From Paracoccaceae bacterium (GTDB taxonomy: Bacteria > Pseudomonadota > Alphaproteobacteria > Rhodobacterales > Rhodobacteraceae), in NCBI GenBank assembly GCA_014872815.1, contig WKFK01000012.1, positions 419,384 through 483,383 on the forward strand: a stretch of 64,000 nt of DNA, given 5' to 3'. Both the position numbers and the translations under genes were made by a program. Below, piece after piece: positions 10,082-19,852 of this stretch; within the stretch, counting starts at the first letter, position 1, and every line of letters begins with the position of its first letter. Below the pieces are notes generated by a model. That model was not told the origin of the DNA and searched no databases. It saw only the letters and a list, made by a program, of their open reading frames with translations.

Positions 10082-11026
10082 TTACCGCAGCCGCTCGGGC
10101 AGTTTTATGAACTCTTCGTCATCCCCGGCAGGCAACTGAAAGCGCCCATGCGCCCAATCCCCCGCCACCCAATCTGCCTTGGCGGCCTCAATCTTCTCCT
10201 TGCTGGAACTGACAAAGTTCCACGAAATATACCGCGGCCCATTCATGGTTGCCCCGCCCAGCGCCATCACCCGCGCCCCCTGCGGCCCCGCTGTAACCGT
10301 GATCGCGTCACCCGGTCGGAATATCACCATGCGGCCCGGCTCAAACACATCTCCGGCAATCTCCACCGCACCATCCACCACATACAATCCCCGATCCTCG
10401 TGATTGTCGGGCATCGGTAGCTTCGCCCCGGCTTGCAAGGCCACATCCGCATAAAACGTCTCCGACAGCATGGTCACAGGGGCCCGCTCGCCCCAAGCAT
10501 CCCCAAGGATCAACCGCACCTCTTTCCCTTCACCTTCCAGAAACGGCAGCACCTCTTTGCCATGATGCTCAAACGCCGCCGGATCATCTTCGCGCTCTTC
10601 CGGCAAAGCAATCCAGGTCTGAATGCCAAACAGCGAGCTTGGTGCCTGACGAGTGGCCTCGGACGTGCGCTCCGAATGGGTTACGCCGTTCCCGGCCACC
10701 ATCCAGTTCACCTCACCGGGATAGATCATCTGATGTGTGCCCAGACTATCGCGATGCTCAAACTCGCCACTATACAGATAGGTCACGGTCCCAAGCCCGA
10801 TGTGCGGATGAGGCCGCACATCAATGCCCTGTCCGGTCAAAAACTCCACCGGCCCCATCTCGTCAAAAAAGATAAAAGGTCCCACCATCTGCCGCTTGGG
10901 CGCAGGCAAGGCCCGCCGCACGGAAAACCCACCCAAATCTCGGGAACGCGGCACAACGACCGTTTCAATCGCGTCCAAAGCGGTGGCGTCTGGCAATGTT
11001 GGCTCTAAGGCTGGGTTCCAACTCAT
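10082..11026 (-). CDS. Pirin-family bicupin protein
   Basis: 314 residues. The N-terminal cupin has the pirin metal-site pattern: RPHPHIGLGTVTYLYSGEF with the histidine pair, HRDSLG, then MVAGNGVTHSER. The C-terminal half is a second cupin (GLYVVDGAVEIAGDVFEPG). Pirins bind iron and some have quercetinase activity; a regulatory role is also known in bacteria. The ATG at 11026 has an AGGAGG ribosome site immediately upstream, which decides the start over the in-frame codon at 11098. Confidence 0.9.
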   Translation of the reverse strand: MSWNPALEPTLPDATALDAIETVVVPRSRDLGGFSVRRALPAPKRQMVGPFIFFDEMGPVEFLTGQGIDVRPHPHIGLGTVTYLYSGEFEHRDSLGTHQMIYPGEVNWMVAGNGVTHSERTSEATRQAPSSLFGIQTWIALPEEREDDPAAFEHHGKEVLPFLEGEGKEVRLILGDAWGERAPVTMLSETFYADVALQAGAKLPMPDNHEDRGLYVVDGAVEIAGDVFEPGRMVIFRPGDAITVTAGPQGARVMALGGATMNGPRYISWNFVSSSKEKIEAAKADWVAGDWAHGRFQLPAGDDEEFIKLPERLR

Positions 11027-11113
11027 GGCATCCTCCTGACTTGCTACCAGAAGGATATGTGCATTCGCCCGCCGCACAAAACAGGCGCCAGACCACAACC
11101 TATGTGCAAAAAC

Positions 11114-11575
11114 TCACGGTAGCACGATCTCTTGATACCCCATGGCCGGATCATCCACTGACAAGACATCACCGTTTAGCGACCATTCCACCGGATCGCA
11201 GCCCTCCATCAAGGTGCCCCGTAAAAGCTCTTTGCCATCGATAGACATGTCAAAAACGATCCGCTCGGTGATGGGAACAAGCACGGACGTGCCAGGCGAG
11301 CCCGCATAATACACCAGTGACGCCACCATTGGACTATCGCCGATACCACGCTCAAAACTCAGGATTTTCGGCTTGGATGGGGCCTGCATGTAGAGCGGTA
11401 GCTTAATCCACGGATAGTCATCACTGACGGCAAAGGGCGCGTCATCCTCATAGATGATCTCCCATCTGTAAGCCTCGACACTGGGCGACTGCCATCCGGT
11501 GTAACACTCCGCAATGGCCCCTCCTGCAACCGCCATTGCCATTACCGCGACAGCGCCTCCCAAAAACGTCCGCAT
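11114..11575 (-). CDS. Small secreted protein of unknown function
   Basis: 153 residues starting with a convincing signal peptide (MRTFLGGAVAVMAMAVAGGAIA, cleavage before ECYTG). The mature protein has two cysteines only (ECYTG and EGCDPV), so one disulfide is possible. I recognise no family. The start at 11575 is chosen because it gives the signal peptide and clears the upstream lysE-type gene, which ends 17 bases away on the same strand, so the two could be cotranscribed. Confidence 0.7.
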   Translation of the reverse strand: MRTFLGGAVAVMAMAVAGGAIAECYTGWQSPSVEAYRWEIIYEDDAPFAVSDDYPWIKLPLYMQAPSKPKILSFERGIGDSPMVASLVYYAGSPGTSVLVPITERIVFDMSIDGKELLRGTLMEGCDPVEWSLNGDVLSVDDPAMGYQEIVLP

Positions 11576-11592
11576 TCTCAATGTGATCCCTG

Positions 11593-12210
11593 TTACACCT
11601 TGAGAAGCAAACTGGCGGCAATCCCCCACATGGTCAAGCCAACCAAGCCGTCTAACGCCTGCCAGGCACGCGGACTGGTGAACATCGGCCGCAACAACTG
11701 TGCGCCAAACCCTAGGCTAAAGAAGAAGGCAAAGCTGGCAATCGCCGCGCCCAATCCAAACGCCCAGGACGGCTCATACTGCGCTGAGATTCCCCCCAAC
11801 AGGATCACTGTATCCAGATACACATGTGGATTGGCCCAGGTCAGCAACAGGCAAGTGGTCAGCGCCGCCACAAGGCTGCCCGCCGTACGCCCCTTATCGT
11901 CAAGCTTACCGCCCCCTGCGAAAGCCGCCTTAAAATTCATAGCGCCATACACAAACAAGAACGCCGCCCCGGTATAGAGCACGATTGTCAGCACCCAGTC
12001 ATTGGCCGAGATCAACGCGCCAAATCCGGCCACTCCGAGAGTGATCAAAAGCGCGTCACTCACTGCACAGGTCAGCACCAGCGGCAGCACGTATTCGCCC
12101 CGAAGCCCTTGGCGCAGCACAAATGCGTTCTGCGCGCCAATCGCCATAATCAGCGAGAACCCCAACGCAAAGCCTGCCAAAGCTGGTCCCAGAATGCCTG
12201 TGTCGCCCAT
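11593..12210 (-). CDS. argO: LysE/ArgO-family amino-acid exporter
   Basis: 205 residues with six hydrophobic segments and the LysE-family signature near the N-terminus (FSLIMAIGAQNAFVLRQGL). The WANPHVYLDTVILLGG segment is specific to the ArgO/LysE branch, which exports L-arginine or L-lysine across the inner membrane. The role is supported by the neighbouring argP-type regulator, transcribed in the opposite direction one gene away. The symbol is by family and context; substrate preference between lysine and arginine cannot be read from the sequence. Confidence 0.88.
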   Translation of the reverse strand: MGDTGILGPALAGFALGFSLIMAIGAQNAFVLRQGLRGEYVLPLVLTCAVSDALLITLGVAGFGALISANDWVLTIVLYTGAAFLFVYGAMNFKAAFAGGGKLDDKGRTAGSLVAALTTCLLLTWANPHVYLDTVILLGGISAQYEPSWAFGLGAAIASFAFFFSLGFGAQLLRPMFTSPRAWQALDGLVGLTMWGIAASLLLKV

Positions 12211-12308
12211 ATCGTCTTGTCCTTGTCGGTTATCCGTTGCAGGGTTTGACTACGGTCTCCGGCTCAATTAATCCAATTAAGAAACTTGCGACTGCATTAG
12301 GGAAACTT

Positions 12309-12683
12309 ATGGCGCTTCCAAGCTACAAATCGCTGCCCCCTGCCAAAGCGGAAAGCAACCTGGACTACTGCCGCCGCCTTGAGGCTGCCGGCTATGACGA
12401 GCTGTTCTTACGCAACGCCCTGGCCTTCCATTTCCAGCTGTCACAAGAAGACCTCAAACGCTGTCTGGACCAATTCCCAGAGGCACGCTTGCGCCATGTT
12501 GAACGGCTCACCAAGTTGCATCCCTCCCGCTCCGCTTATGCGCTGGCAGACAAATTGGCGATGAATCTTGGCATGTCTATCAGTGAGGCCAAAGATTGGG
12601 CTCTGGCCCATGATGGCTCGGCGTTAAACGCGCATCAGTACCGGATCAAACCCACGCATGGCACCGCAGCCAAGCTGCAATGA
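12309..12683 (+). CDS. Small helical protein of unknown function, coupled to argP
   Basis: 124 residues, charged, mostly predicted helix, with no signal peptide or membrane segment. The end overlaps the argP start by ATGA (stop 12681-12683, start 12680), so the two are translationally coupled. It therefore probably belongs to the lysine/arginine export regulation unit. I recognise no domain. The start at 12309 (MALPSYKSL) is chosen over a start 24 codons upstream that would extend into the promoter region shared with the divergent exporter gene. Confidence 0.65.
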   Translation: MALPSYKSLPPAKAESNLDYCRRLEAAGYDELFLRNALAFHFQLSQEDLKRCLDQFPEARLRHVERLTKLHPSRSAYALADKLAMNLGMSISEAKDWALAHDGSALNAHQYRIKPTHGTAAKLQ

Positions 12684-13552
12684 CCCTTGACTATGCCCAT
12701 CTCGCCGCTCTGGCAGCGATCCTGCGCACCGGCAGCTTTGAGGGGGCCGCACAGGAACTTGGCGTCACCCAATCCGCCGTATCGCAACGGCTCAAGGCGC
12801 TGGAAGAACGGATTGGCATGCCTTTGGTCCTGCGCGGCACGCCTTGCGAAGGCACGGAAACCGGCCGCCGCCTCGCGGCACACCTCGACCAGGTCGGCAT
12901 GCTCGAAGGCGCTCTCGCTCGAGATCTCGCACAACTCTCTCCACGTACCGCTCGTCTTCGCATTGCCGTTACAGCAGACAGCCTTGCCACATGGTTTTTG
13001 AAAGCCGCCGCGCAGGTTCCCGACCTGCTCTTTGATCTGGTGGTCGATGATCAGGATTTCTCCGCCGACTGGCTGCGCCGCGGCGAAGTGGTCGCGGCCG
13101 TCACGTCGCACGAAGCCCCTATCGCAGGGTGCGACAGCACCCCATTGGGACCCATGCGCTATGTCCCTTCTGCCAGTCCCGCCTATATCGCCAAACACTT
13201 CCCCAATGGCGTCACCGCAGAGGCCATCGCAACCGCACCGATCCTCATCTTTGACGCCAAGGACCGCCTGCAAGATACCTGGATGGCGCAAAATCTCGGC
13301 GTTACGCCATCACCACCTAGCCACCATCTGCCCTCTTCAAACGGATTTGTGGAAGCCTGTCTGTTGGGCCTTGGCTGGGGCATGAACCCGGAACCGCTTG
13401 TGCGGCCCCATCTGGACAGCGGTGCCTTGGTGCCCTTGATCGAAAACACCACCTACGACACGCCGCTGTTCTGGCAATCCAGCCGCCTGCTGGCCCCGGC
13501 CCTTGCTCCGCTGACCAAAGCGGTGCGCAACACCGCACGGCAATACCAATAA
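12680..13552 (+). CDS. argP: LysR-type regulator ArgP
   Basis: A 290-residue LysR-family regulator. The N-terminal winged HTH is LAALAAILRTGSFEGAAQEL followed by GVTQSAVSQRLKALEERIG. The effector domain begins near residue 90 (RLRIAVTADSLATWF, the ArgP/LysG-type opening). The late segment GFVEACLLGLGWGMNPEPLV is also typical. ArgP/LysG activates the argO/lysE exporter when arginine or lysine binds. It diverges from the exporter with one small coupled gene in between. Confidence 0.88.
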   Translation: MTLDYAHLAALAAILRTGSFEGAAQELGVTQSAVSQRLKALEERIGMPLVLRGTPCEGTETGRRLAAHLDQVGMLEGALARDLAQLSPRTARLRIAVTADSLATWFLKAAAQVPDLLFDLVVDDQDFSADWLRRGEVVAAVTSHEAPIAGCDSTPLGPMRYVPSASPAYIAKHFPNGVTAEAIATAPILIFDAKDRLQDTWMAQNLGVTPSPPSHHLPSSNGFVEACLLGLGWGMNPEPLVRPHLDSGALVPLIENTTYDTPLFWQSSRLLAPALAPLTKAVRNTARQYQ

Positions 13553-13622
13553 CCAAGACAGACAATCCTGATCCAGCTAGGCTGAAACCAACCGCGTATG
13601 CCGCGTTACATGAGACCGCAAC

Positions 13623-14720
13623 ATGACACCCAAGCCAGCCCAATCCTGCGCGCAAATGCGTGCCGAAATTGACACCCTGCGCGCCATAGTCTGCTTGGTT
13701 TTGGTGTTGCACCATATGGTTGGGATATCACCGGAATACGGCATGGAGTTGCCGCTTGATCACCCCATCAGCCTCCTAAGCCATTCTGCCGCAGATATGC
13801 GGATGCCTGTGTTCAGCTTCATTTCAGGTATGGTGTTTGCCCGCGCCACCGGCCTGTGGCCCGATGCGCGCACCACGATCCGCAAAAAGGCCCGACGCCT
13901 GCTTTTGCCAATGGTGAGTGTTGGCACGCTTTTCTGGATCGCCCGCGAGGCGACCGGTGGAGAGCAACCGCCGCTCTTACTGACCTATGTCACCAGCTAT
14001 GCCCACTTCTGGTTCCTCCAAGCCACCTTTCTCATCATGGCGGCCACAGTCATCTTGGTCTGCTGCACAGGTGCAACTTGGCACCGTCATGTGGCCGCGG
14101 CACTTGGCACACTGGGCCTGTGTTGTTGGGGACTGGGGCTCCTCCCCCTCCCGGCGACCAATTGGTTCTCAATCAGCAACGCCGCATTCCTTCTGCCATT
14201 TTTTGCAAGTGGCTATCTGCTTTCTCAAACACCCGCGCTCCGACACACCCTGCGCTCGGCGCCTTGGACACGCCCCTTGGGTGCCCTTTTGCTCGCCACT
14301 GGCCTCTACATTGGATTCCGCCTGGCCAACCAAGATTTGGTCCTAGAGGACATGCCCCGCCGTTTGCTCGCCATTCTACTTGGATTTTCGGCCTGCTTTG
14401 GTCTGCTTATGCTGCGCCCAAACCAGTCACGCCTCGCTCGGATCGGGGTATACTCCTACGCGATCTATCTGTTTCACGTCTTCTTCACCGCCGCAGTGAC
14501 GCAACTCTGGTGGCACCTTGAAGCCCCAGGTTCGATCTGGGCCTTAACAGCACTTGGCGTGATCTTGGGCACCATGGGCCCCATCCTTCTGCAGTCTCTC
14601 ATTCTGAAAAGCCCCGTCTGCGCCCAACTGTGTCTCGGCCTATCAGCCGCGACCCTGCGCACAGCACGACGCAAAGAAAAAGAGCGTGCACTGTCCAGCA
14701 CACGCTCTTCTCATTCCTAA
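13623..14720 (+). CDS. Acyltransferase-3 family membrane protein
   Basis: 365 residues with about ten hydrophobic segments. The opening RAEIDTLRAIVCLVLVLHHM is the Acyl_transf_3 signature, with the family's conserved histidine. Members O-acetylate or O-acylate surface sugars, often on lipopolysaccharide, capsule or osmoregulated glucans. The acceptor cannot be inferred. The last codons contain a hairpin that probably terminates the convergent yebC transcript. The ATG at 13623 follows argP by 70 bases. Confidence 0.85.
   Translation: MTPKPAQSCAQMRAEIDTLRAIVCLVLVLHHMVGISPEYGMELPLDHPISLLSHSAADMRMPVFSFISGMVFARATGLWPDARTTIRKKARRLLLPMVSVGTLFWIAREATGGEQPPLLLTYVTSYAHFWFLQATFLIMAATVILVCCTGATWHRHVAAALGTLGLCCWGLGLLPLPATNWFSISNAAFLLPFFASGYLLSQTPALRHTLRSAPWTRPLGALLLATGLYIGFRLANQDLVLEDMPRRLLAILLGFSACFGLLMLRPNQSRLARIGVYSYAIYLFHVFFTAAVTQLWWHLEAPGSIWALTALGVILGTMGPILLQSLILKSPVCAQLCLGLSAATLRTARRKEKERALSSTRSSHS
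14680..14709 (-). terminator. yebC terminator inside the acyltransferase coding end
   Basis: A 9-bp perfect stem (AAGAGCGTG / CACGCTCTT) with a 12-base loop. Read on the minus strand it is followed by CTTTTCTTTG, giving an intrinsic terminator 24 bases past the yebC stop. It lies wholly inside the last codons of the convergent acyltransferase gene. Confidence 0.65.
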
Positions 14721-14732
14721 CAGAACCGCTGC

Positions 14733-15473
14733 TTACAGCTGCTCCATCACCTCGTCAGAGGCTTCAAAGTTCGTGGTCACACGTTGAACGTCGTCGTCAT
14801 CTTCCAGCGCATCAATCAACCGCATCAGCTTCTGCATACCTTCCAGGTCCAGCTCAGTGGTGGTGGTTGGCTTCCACACCAGCTTGGTGCTGACAGACTC
14901 GCCCAAAGTGGCTTCCAACGCGTTGGAGACCTCGTTCAGGTCGGTGTCCTCACACCAGATGATGTGACCATCCTCAGAGCTTTCCACGTCTTCCGCACCG
15001 GCTTCAATTGCCGCCTCAAACACGGAGTCCGCATCGCCAGCGTCCGCGCCGTAGGTCACTTCACCTTTGCGATCAAACATGAACCCAACAGAGCCGGTCT
15101 CGCCAAGGTTGCCGCCACTCTTGGTGAAAGTGGAGCGCACAGTCGAAGCGGTCCGGTTGCGGTTGTCGGTCATGGTTTCAACAATCACCGCCACGCCATT
15201 GGGGCCATAGCCCTCGTAGCGGATTTCTTCATAATCGTCGCCTTCACCCGCAACAGACTTTTTGATCGCGCGTTCGATCACGTCTTTTGGCACGGACTGG
15301 CTCTTGGCTTCTTTCACCGCCAGACGCAGGCGCGGGTTTTTGTCTGGATCAGGGTCGCCCATCTTTGCGGCAACGGTGATCTCTTTGGAAAGTTTGGAAA
15401 ACAGCTTGGAGCGCGCGGCGTCCTGACGCCCTTTGCGGTGCTGAATGTTTGCCCATTTACTATGGCCGGCCAT
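14733..15473 (-). CDS. yebC: YebC/PmpR-family translation/transcription factor
   Basis: 246 residues. The opening [18 protein letters not shown] is diagnostic of the YebC family. The [18 protein letters not shown] segment and the acidic C-terminal domain are also typical. Members bind DNA or act on ribosomes stalled at proline-rich sequences. The ATG at 15473 is fixed by the family N-terminus; the frame is open upstream but carries no family sequence. It has its own terminator inside the neighbouring gene. Confidence 0.95.
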   Translation of the reverse strand: MAGHSKWANIQHRKGRQDAARSKLFSKLSKEITVAAKMGDPDPDKNPRLRLAVKEAKSQSVPKDVIERAIKKSVAGEGDDYEEIRYEGYGPNGVAVIVETMTDNRNRTASTVRSTFTKSGGNLGETGSVGFMFDRKGEVTYGADAGDADSVFEAAIEAGAEDVESSEDGHIIWCEDTDLNEVSNALEATLGESVSTKLVWKPTTTTELDLEGMQKLMRLIDALEDDDDVQRVTTNFEASDEVMEQL

Positions 15474-15615
15474 GTTCGCCTCCGGTTGTCTTTTCGCAGT
15501 ATCGTAGTGTTGGGGCTCTCTATACGTCACAGCAGGCAAAATCCGCAACCCGCTTGCGTTTCCGTGGCCTGTAAGATTGACTTCCACCCAAACAAATTTG
15601 CGCACAGGCCTTTTC

Positions 15616-17388
15616 ATGACCACAGATCAGATCATTTTGTTCAGCCTTTTTGGCGGTGTGTTTGTGATGCTGCTCTGGGGCCGCTTCCGCTATGACATGG
15701 TCGCTTTTGCCGCCCTCATGATCGCCGTTGTGCTTGGCGTTGTGCCCACCAAAGACGCCTTTTCCGGCTTCGGCCATCCCGCTACACTCATTGTGGCGCT
15801 GGTCCTGATTGTCTCCGCAGGTCTCGTCCGCTCTGGCGCTGTCGGGCTGATCACCCGCACCCTGGTGGACAGCGCGCGCTCACTTGGCAATCACATCGCC
15901 ATCATCGGCGCTGTGGGGGCTGTGCTCTCTGCCTTCATGAACAACGTCGCCGCGCTGGCTCTGCTGATGCCCGTGGACATCCAAACCGCCCGCAAGGCCG
16001 GCCGCAGCCCATCCAAGTCCTTGATGCCATTATCGTTTGCCACCATCCTCGGTGGCATGGCCACGCTCATCGGCACGCCGCCCAACATCATCATCGCCTC
16101 CATTCGTGAGGAAAGCTTAGGCGAGCCGTTCAAGATGTTTGACTTCGCCCCTGTTGGTGGCCTCACAGCCATCGCAGGGCTGCTGTTTGTCGCCCTCATT
16201 GGCTGGCGCCTTATCCCGGATCGAGAGGACGCAGGCAAAAAGGTTGCCGACCTCGGACAATACATCGCCGAACTCACGATTCCGGCGGAAAGCAAGCTGA
16301 TTGGCAAGCGTCTGGGCGAGCTGGAACCAAACGCCGAAGAGGCCGATGTGCAAATCCTCGGCCTGATGCGCGACGGCAAACGGCTCTATGGCTCCGCCCG
16401 CACCATCCTGCTGCGCGAAGGCGACGCCATGGTGCTCGAAGCCACACCAGACGCGCTGGATGAGTTCAGAACGGCATTGTCCCTGAACTTCTCCGACGAA
16501 AAACGCGAGGAACAACTCAAAGCCGCCGGGGACGGCCTGGACGTCATCGAAGTCGTCGTACCAGAAACCGCCCGCATCGCAGGCAAAACCGCAGCGGCCC
16601 TTGGTCTCGCATGGCGACAAGGTGCGGTGCTCATGGGAATCTCCCGCGAGGGCCGGCGCATCCGCAGCCAAATCCGCAAAACCGTGGTTCAGCCCGGCGA
16701 CATCCTCCTGATCCTCGTGCACAAAGACCGCGGCCCGGACGTGACCAAGTGGCTCGGCTGCCTCCCTCTCGCAGATCGCGGGTTGACCGTGACCGCCAAC
16801 AGCAAGATGTGGCTCGCTATTGGCCTGTTTGTCGGCGCCGTCGCCGCCGCCTCCTTTGGCCTGATCTACCTGCCCATCGCCTTGGGGCTCGTGGTCATCG
16901 CCTATGTGCTCGCCAAAATTGTCCCGCTCTCCGAACTTTATGATCACGTCGAATGGCCCGTAGTGGTGCTCCTCGGTTCGATGATCCCGCTCGGCGCCGC
17001 GCTGGACAGCTCTGGCGGCACGGCTTTAATCGCCAACGGTCTTGTTGGCCTCACCTCTGGCCTGCCTGCCTGGGCGGTGCTCACCGTGCTGATGCTCGTG
17101 ACCATGACGCTCAGCGACGTGCTCAACAACACCGCCACCACCATTGTCGCCGCCCCCGTGGGTATACAAATGGCCAACGCGCTTGGGGTGTCTGCTGATC
17201 CATTCCTTATGGCTGTGGCCGTCGCCGCCTCTTCGGCCTTCCTCACGCCCATCGGTCACAAGAACAACACCCTGATCCTTGGCCCTGGTGGCTATCACTT
17301 TGGGGACTACTGGCGCATCGGCCTGCCGCTGGAGGTGTTGGTGGTCGCCGTGTCGGTTCCGGCGATTCTGGTGTTCTGGCCGCTGTAA
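15616..17388 (+). CDS. SLC13-family permease with two TrkA-C domains
   Basis: A 590-residue inner-membrane transporter. The N-terminal half has ArsB/SLC13 helices with the [14 protein letters not shown] and [13 protein letters not shown] re-entrant motifs. Two cytoplasmic TrkA-C (RCK-C) domains follow around residues 205-290 and 310-395; each ends in an [10 protein letters not shown] or [10 protein letters not shown] strand. The second membrane half has [18 protein letters not shown] and [17 protein letters not shown]. Such proteins import sulfate or dicarboxylates with sodium. The first ATG at 15616 is preferred over an upstream TTG. Confidence 0.88.
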   Translation: MTTDQIILFSLFGGVFVMLLWGRFRYDMVAFAALMIAVVLGVVPTKDAFSGFGHPATLIVALVLIVSAGLVRSGAVGLITRTLVDSARSLGNHIAIIGAVGAVLSAFMNNVAALALLMPVDIQTARKAGRSPSKSLMPLSFATILGGMATLIGTPPNIIIASIREESLGEPFKMFDFAPVGGLTAIAGLLFVALIGWRLIPDREDAGKKVADLGQYIAELTIPAESKLIGKRLGELEPNAEEADVQILGLMRDGKRLYGSARTILLREGDAMVLEATPDALDEFRTALSLNFSDEKREEQLKAAGDGLDVIEVVVPETARIAGKTAAALGLAWRQGAVLMGISREGRRIRSQIRKTVVQPGDILLILVHKDRGPDVTKWLGCLPLADRGLTVTANSKMWLAIGLFVGAVAAASFGLIYLPIALGLVVIAYVLAKIVPLSELYDHVEWPVVVLLGSMIPLGAALDSSGGTALIANGLVGLTSGLPAWAVLTVLMLVTMTLSDVLNNTATTIVAAPVGIQMANALGVSADPFLMAVAVAASSAFLTPIGHKNNTLILGPGGYHFGDYWRIGLPLEVLVVAVSVPAILVFWPL

Positions 17389-17490
17389 GCGTTGCGAGGT
17401 GCAACACCTGCGCAACGCGCTTTGTGTTTACCTGCATCCCGCAACACAAGACCCACACCAACGCGATACCGACGTTATACCGACATAAAA

Positions 17491-17522
17491 CAGACCCCGA
17501 AAACCATGGTTAACGGGGCCTG
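17491..17522 (-). terminator. maeB intrinsic terminator
   Basis: On the minus strand, 9-bp arms (CAGGCCCCG / CGGGGTCTG, one G-T pair) flank a loop that itself contains AACCATGGTT. TTTTATG follows. It begins 22 bases after the maeB stop. Confidence 0.75.
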
Positions 17523-17543
17523 TTGCATCGCTTCAAATGTGAC

Positions 17544-19820
17544 TTAGCCGTAGGTCGACACCTCGGTGCCCGCCAGCGCGGCAATGTTGAGCAAACCACG
17601 CACAGTGATGGACGGGGTCACGATGTGCGCGCGGTTGCCCATGCCCATCAGGATTGGCCCAACTTCCAAACCATCTGATACGGATTTCAAGATGTTACGG
17701 GTCGCGCCCGCCGCATCCGTGTTGGAATACACCAACACATTGGCTTTGCCCGTCAAACGACCGCCGGGGAACAACCGCTCACGCAGCTCCGGATCAAGGG
17801 CCGCATCCGTGTGCATTTCCCCTTCATATTCAAAGTCATAGTCGTTCTGATCCAGCAGTTCCAACGCCCCGCGCATCACCCGACCAGAGCGGGAGTCCAG
17901 GTTGCCAAACTGGCTTCCAGAGCAGAGCGCAATCTTCGGATCCACCCCAAAGCGTCGCACGTGACGTGCCGCCGCAATCACCGTTTCCGCCACCTGCTCG
18001 GAGGTCGGCTCGATGTGAATATGCGTGTCCGCAAGGAACAGCGGGCCCTTGTCCAGAATGATCAAAGACAGCGATCCAACCGGATGCAACTCTTTGTTCT
18101 GCAACACTTCTGTGACGTAGCGAAGGTGCCAACGGTACTCACCAAAGGTGCCGCAAATCATGCTATCGGCATCACCGCGATCAACCGCCATCGCCGCAAT
18201 CGCGGTGTTGTTGGTGCGCAAAATCGCCTTTGCACTGTCCGGGCTCACCCCTTTCCGGCGCAGCTTGGCGTGATAATGCGTCCAGTAGTCCCGATAGCGG
18301 TCATCCTGCTCCGGATTGACCAGCTCAAAATCCACACCTGGCTTGATCTTTAATCCAGCCTTTTCAAGACGATGCGCCACAACTTCCGGACGACCAATCA
18401 ACATCGGGGTATCTACCGTGTCTTCCAGCATTGCCTGCGCCGTCCGCAGCACCCGCTCATCTTCTCCTTCCGCAAACACAATCCGGCGACGGCTCATGCT
18501 GGAGGCTTCATATACCGGGCGCATGATCATGGAGGAGCGGAACACCTGCGCCTGCAGCTTGTTCTCATAGGCGTGCAGATCGAGGTCTTTGGTCGCCACA
18601 CCAGAGTCAATGGCCGCCTTGGCCACCGCCACTGCAATGGTAGGCAGCAAACGCGGATCAAACGGCTTTGGGATCAGGTAGTTAGGACCGAACGTCAGGG
18701 TTTCACCTTTATAGGCTACCCCCACCTCAGCCGACGTCGTTTCGCGCGCCAGAGACGCAATCGCCTCAACACAAGCCAGCTTCATCGCGTCATTGATTTC
18801 TGTCGCACCAGCATCCAGCGCGCCGCGGAAGATGAACGGGAAACACAGCACGTTGTTCACCTGGTTCGGATAGTCCGAACGCCCTGTGGCGATCAATGCA
18901 CCTGGAGCCGCCTCTCGCGCCTCTTCCGGCATAATCTCTGGAGTTGGGTTCGCCAGCGCAAAGATGATCGGATCATCCGCCATCTGCTCAACCATTTCTT
19001 TGGTCAGCAGGCCCGGACCAGACACACCGAGGAACAGGTCGGCGCCCTCCATGGCCTCCATTGTGGTACGCTTATCAGTGGCTTGCGCGAACTCCGCTTT
19101 CTCGGCGGTCAAGTCGTTGCGCTGCTTATGAACTACGCCTTTGCTGTCCAGCATCAGGATGTTTTCGTGCTGAACCCCCATGGTCATCAACATTTTGAGA
19201 CAGGCAATCCCCGCCGCCCCCGCGCCCAGCGCCACAACCTTGATGTCTTCGACGTTTTTCTTCGCCACGATCAGCGCGTTATACGCCGCAGCCGCAGCCA
19301 CAATCGCGGTGCCGTGCTGGTCATCGTGGAACACCGGAATGTTCATACGCTCTTTGCAGAGACGCTCCACGAGGAAGCAGTCCGGCGCTTTAATATCTTC
19401 TAAATTGATTGCCCCGAAAGTGGGTTCCAGACGACAGACCAAATCGGCGAGTTTTTCCGGATCAGGCTCGTTCACTTCGATGTCAAAACAATCGATACCG
19501 GCAAATTTTTTGAAAAGAACCGCCTTGCCTTCCATCACCGGCTTGGACGCTTGTGCACCAATATCGCCAAGACCAAGCACGGCAGTACCGTTGGAAATCA
19601 CCGCCACCAAGTTGCCCTTGGCGGTGTAACGTGTTGCATCGGCAGGGTTCTTTTCGATCTCGATACAGGCCTCGGCCACACCGGGGCTATACGCCCGGCT
19701 CAGGTCACGGCCTGTTGCCATGGGTTTGGTCGCGCGGATTTCCAGCTTACCGGGCTTGGGAAATTCGTGGTAATTTAGTGCGGCCTGACGGGCGCGGTCC
19801 TGATCCTTGGTGTTTGTCAT
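17544..19820 (-). CDS. maeB: NADP-type malic enzyme with phosphotransacetylase-like tail (MaeB)
   Basis: 758 residues. The malic domain comes first, with the SRAYSPGVAEAC start, a metal site in VFHDDQHGTAIVAAAAAYNAL (Asp pair) and an NAD(P) Rossmann motif (VVALGAGAAGIACLKML). From about residue 430 a phosphate acetyltransferase-like domain follows (RRIVFAEGEDERVLRTAQAM). This fusion is usual for proteobacterial MaeB, in which the tail is regulatory, binding acetyl-CoA, rather than catalytic. It decarboxylates malate to pyruvate, linking the TCA cycle to gluconeogenesis and NADPH supply. The ATG at 19820 is chosen from the family N-terminus. It follows gap by 32 bases and may be cotranscribed. 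Confidence 0.93.
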   Translation of the reverse strand: MTNTKDQDRARQAALNYHEFPKPGKLEIRATKPMATGRDLSRAYSPGVAEACIEIEKNPADATRYTAKGNLVAVISNGTAVLGLGDIGAQASKPVMEGKAVLFKKFAGIDCFDIEVNEPDPEKLADLVCRLEPTFGAINLEDIKAPDCFLVERLCKERMNIPVFHDDQHGTAIVAAAAAYNALIVAKKNVEDIKVVALGAGAAGIACLKMLMTMGVQHENILMLDSKGVVHKQRNDLTAEKAEFAQATDKRTTMEAMEGADLFLGVSGPGLLTKEMVEQMADDPIIFALANPTPEIMPEEAREAAPGALIATGRSDYPNQVNNVLCFPFIFRGALDAGATEINDAMKLACVEAIASLARETTSAEVGVAYKGETLTFGPNYLIPKPFDPRLLPTIAVAVAKAAIDSGVATKDLDLHAYENKLQAQVFRSSMIMRPVYEASSMSRRRIVFAEGEDERVLRTAQAMLEDTVDTPMLIGRPEVVAHRLEKAGLKIKPGVDFELVNPEQDDRYRDYWTHYHAKLRRKGVSPDSAKAILRTNNTAIAAMAVDRGDADSMICGTFGEYRWHLRYVTEVLQNKELHPVGSLSLIILDKGPLFLADTHIHIEPTSEQVAETVIAAARHVRRFGVDPKIALCSGSQFGNLDSRSGRVMRGALELLDQNDYDFEYEGEMHTDAALDPELRERLFPGGRLTGKANVLVYSNTDAAGATRNILKSVSDGLEVGPILMGMGNRAHIVTPSITVRGLLNIAALAGTEVSTYG

Positions 19821-19852
19821 CTCTTCTATTCTCCCAATTCCCCTCACGCAGC

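Noticed and set aside
18372..19403. A 343-codon plus-strand frame opposite maeB
   Set aside because: The translation is His/Arg/Gln-rich with no recognisable domain and it is fully antisense to a clear malic enzyme.
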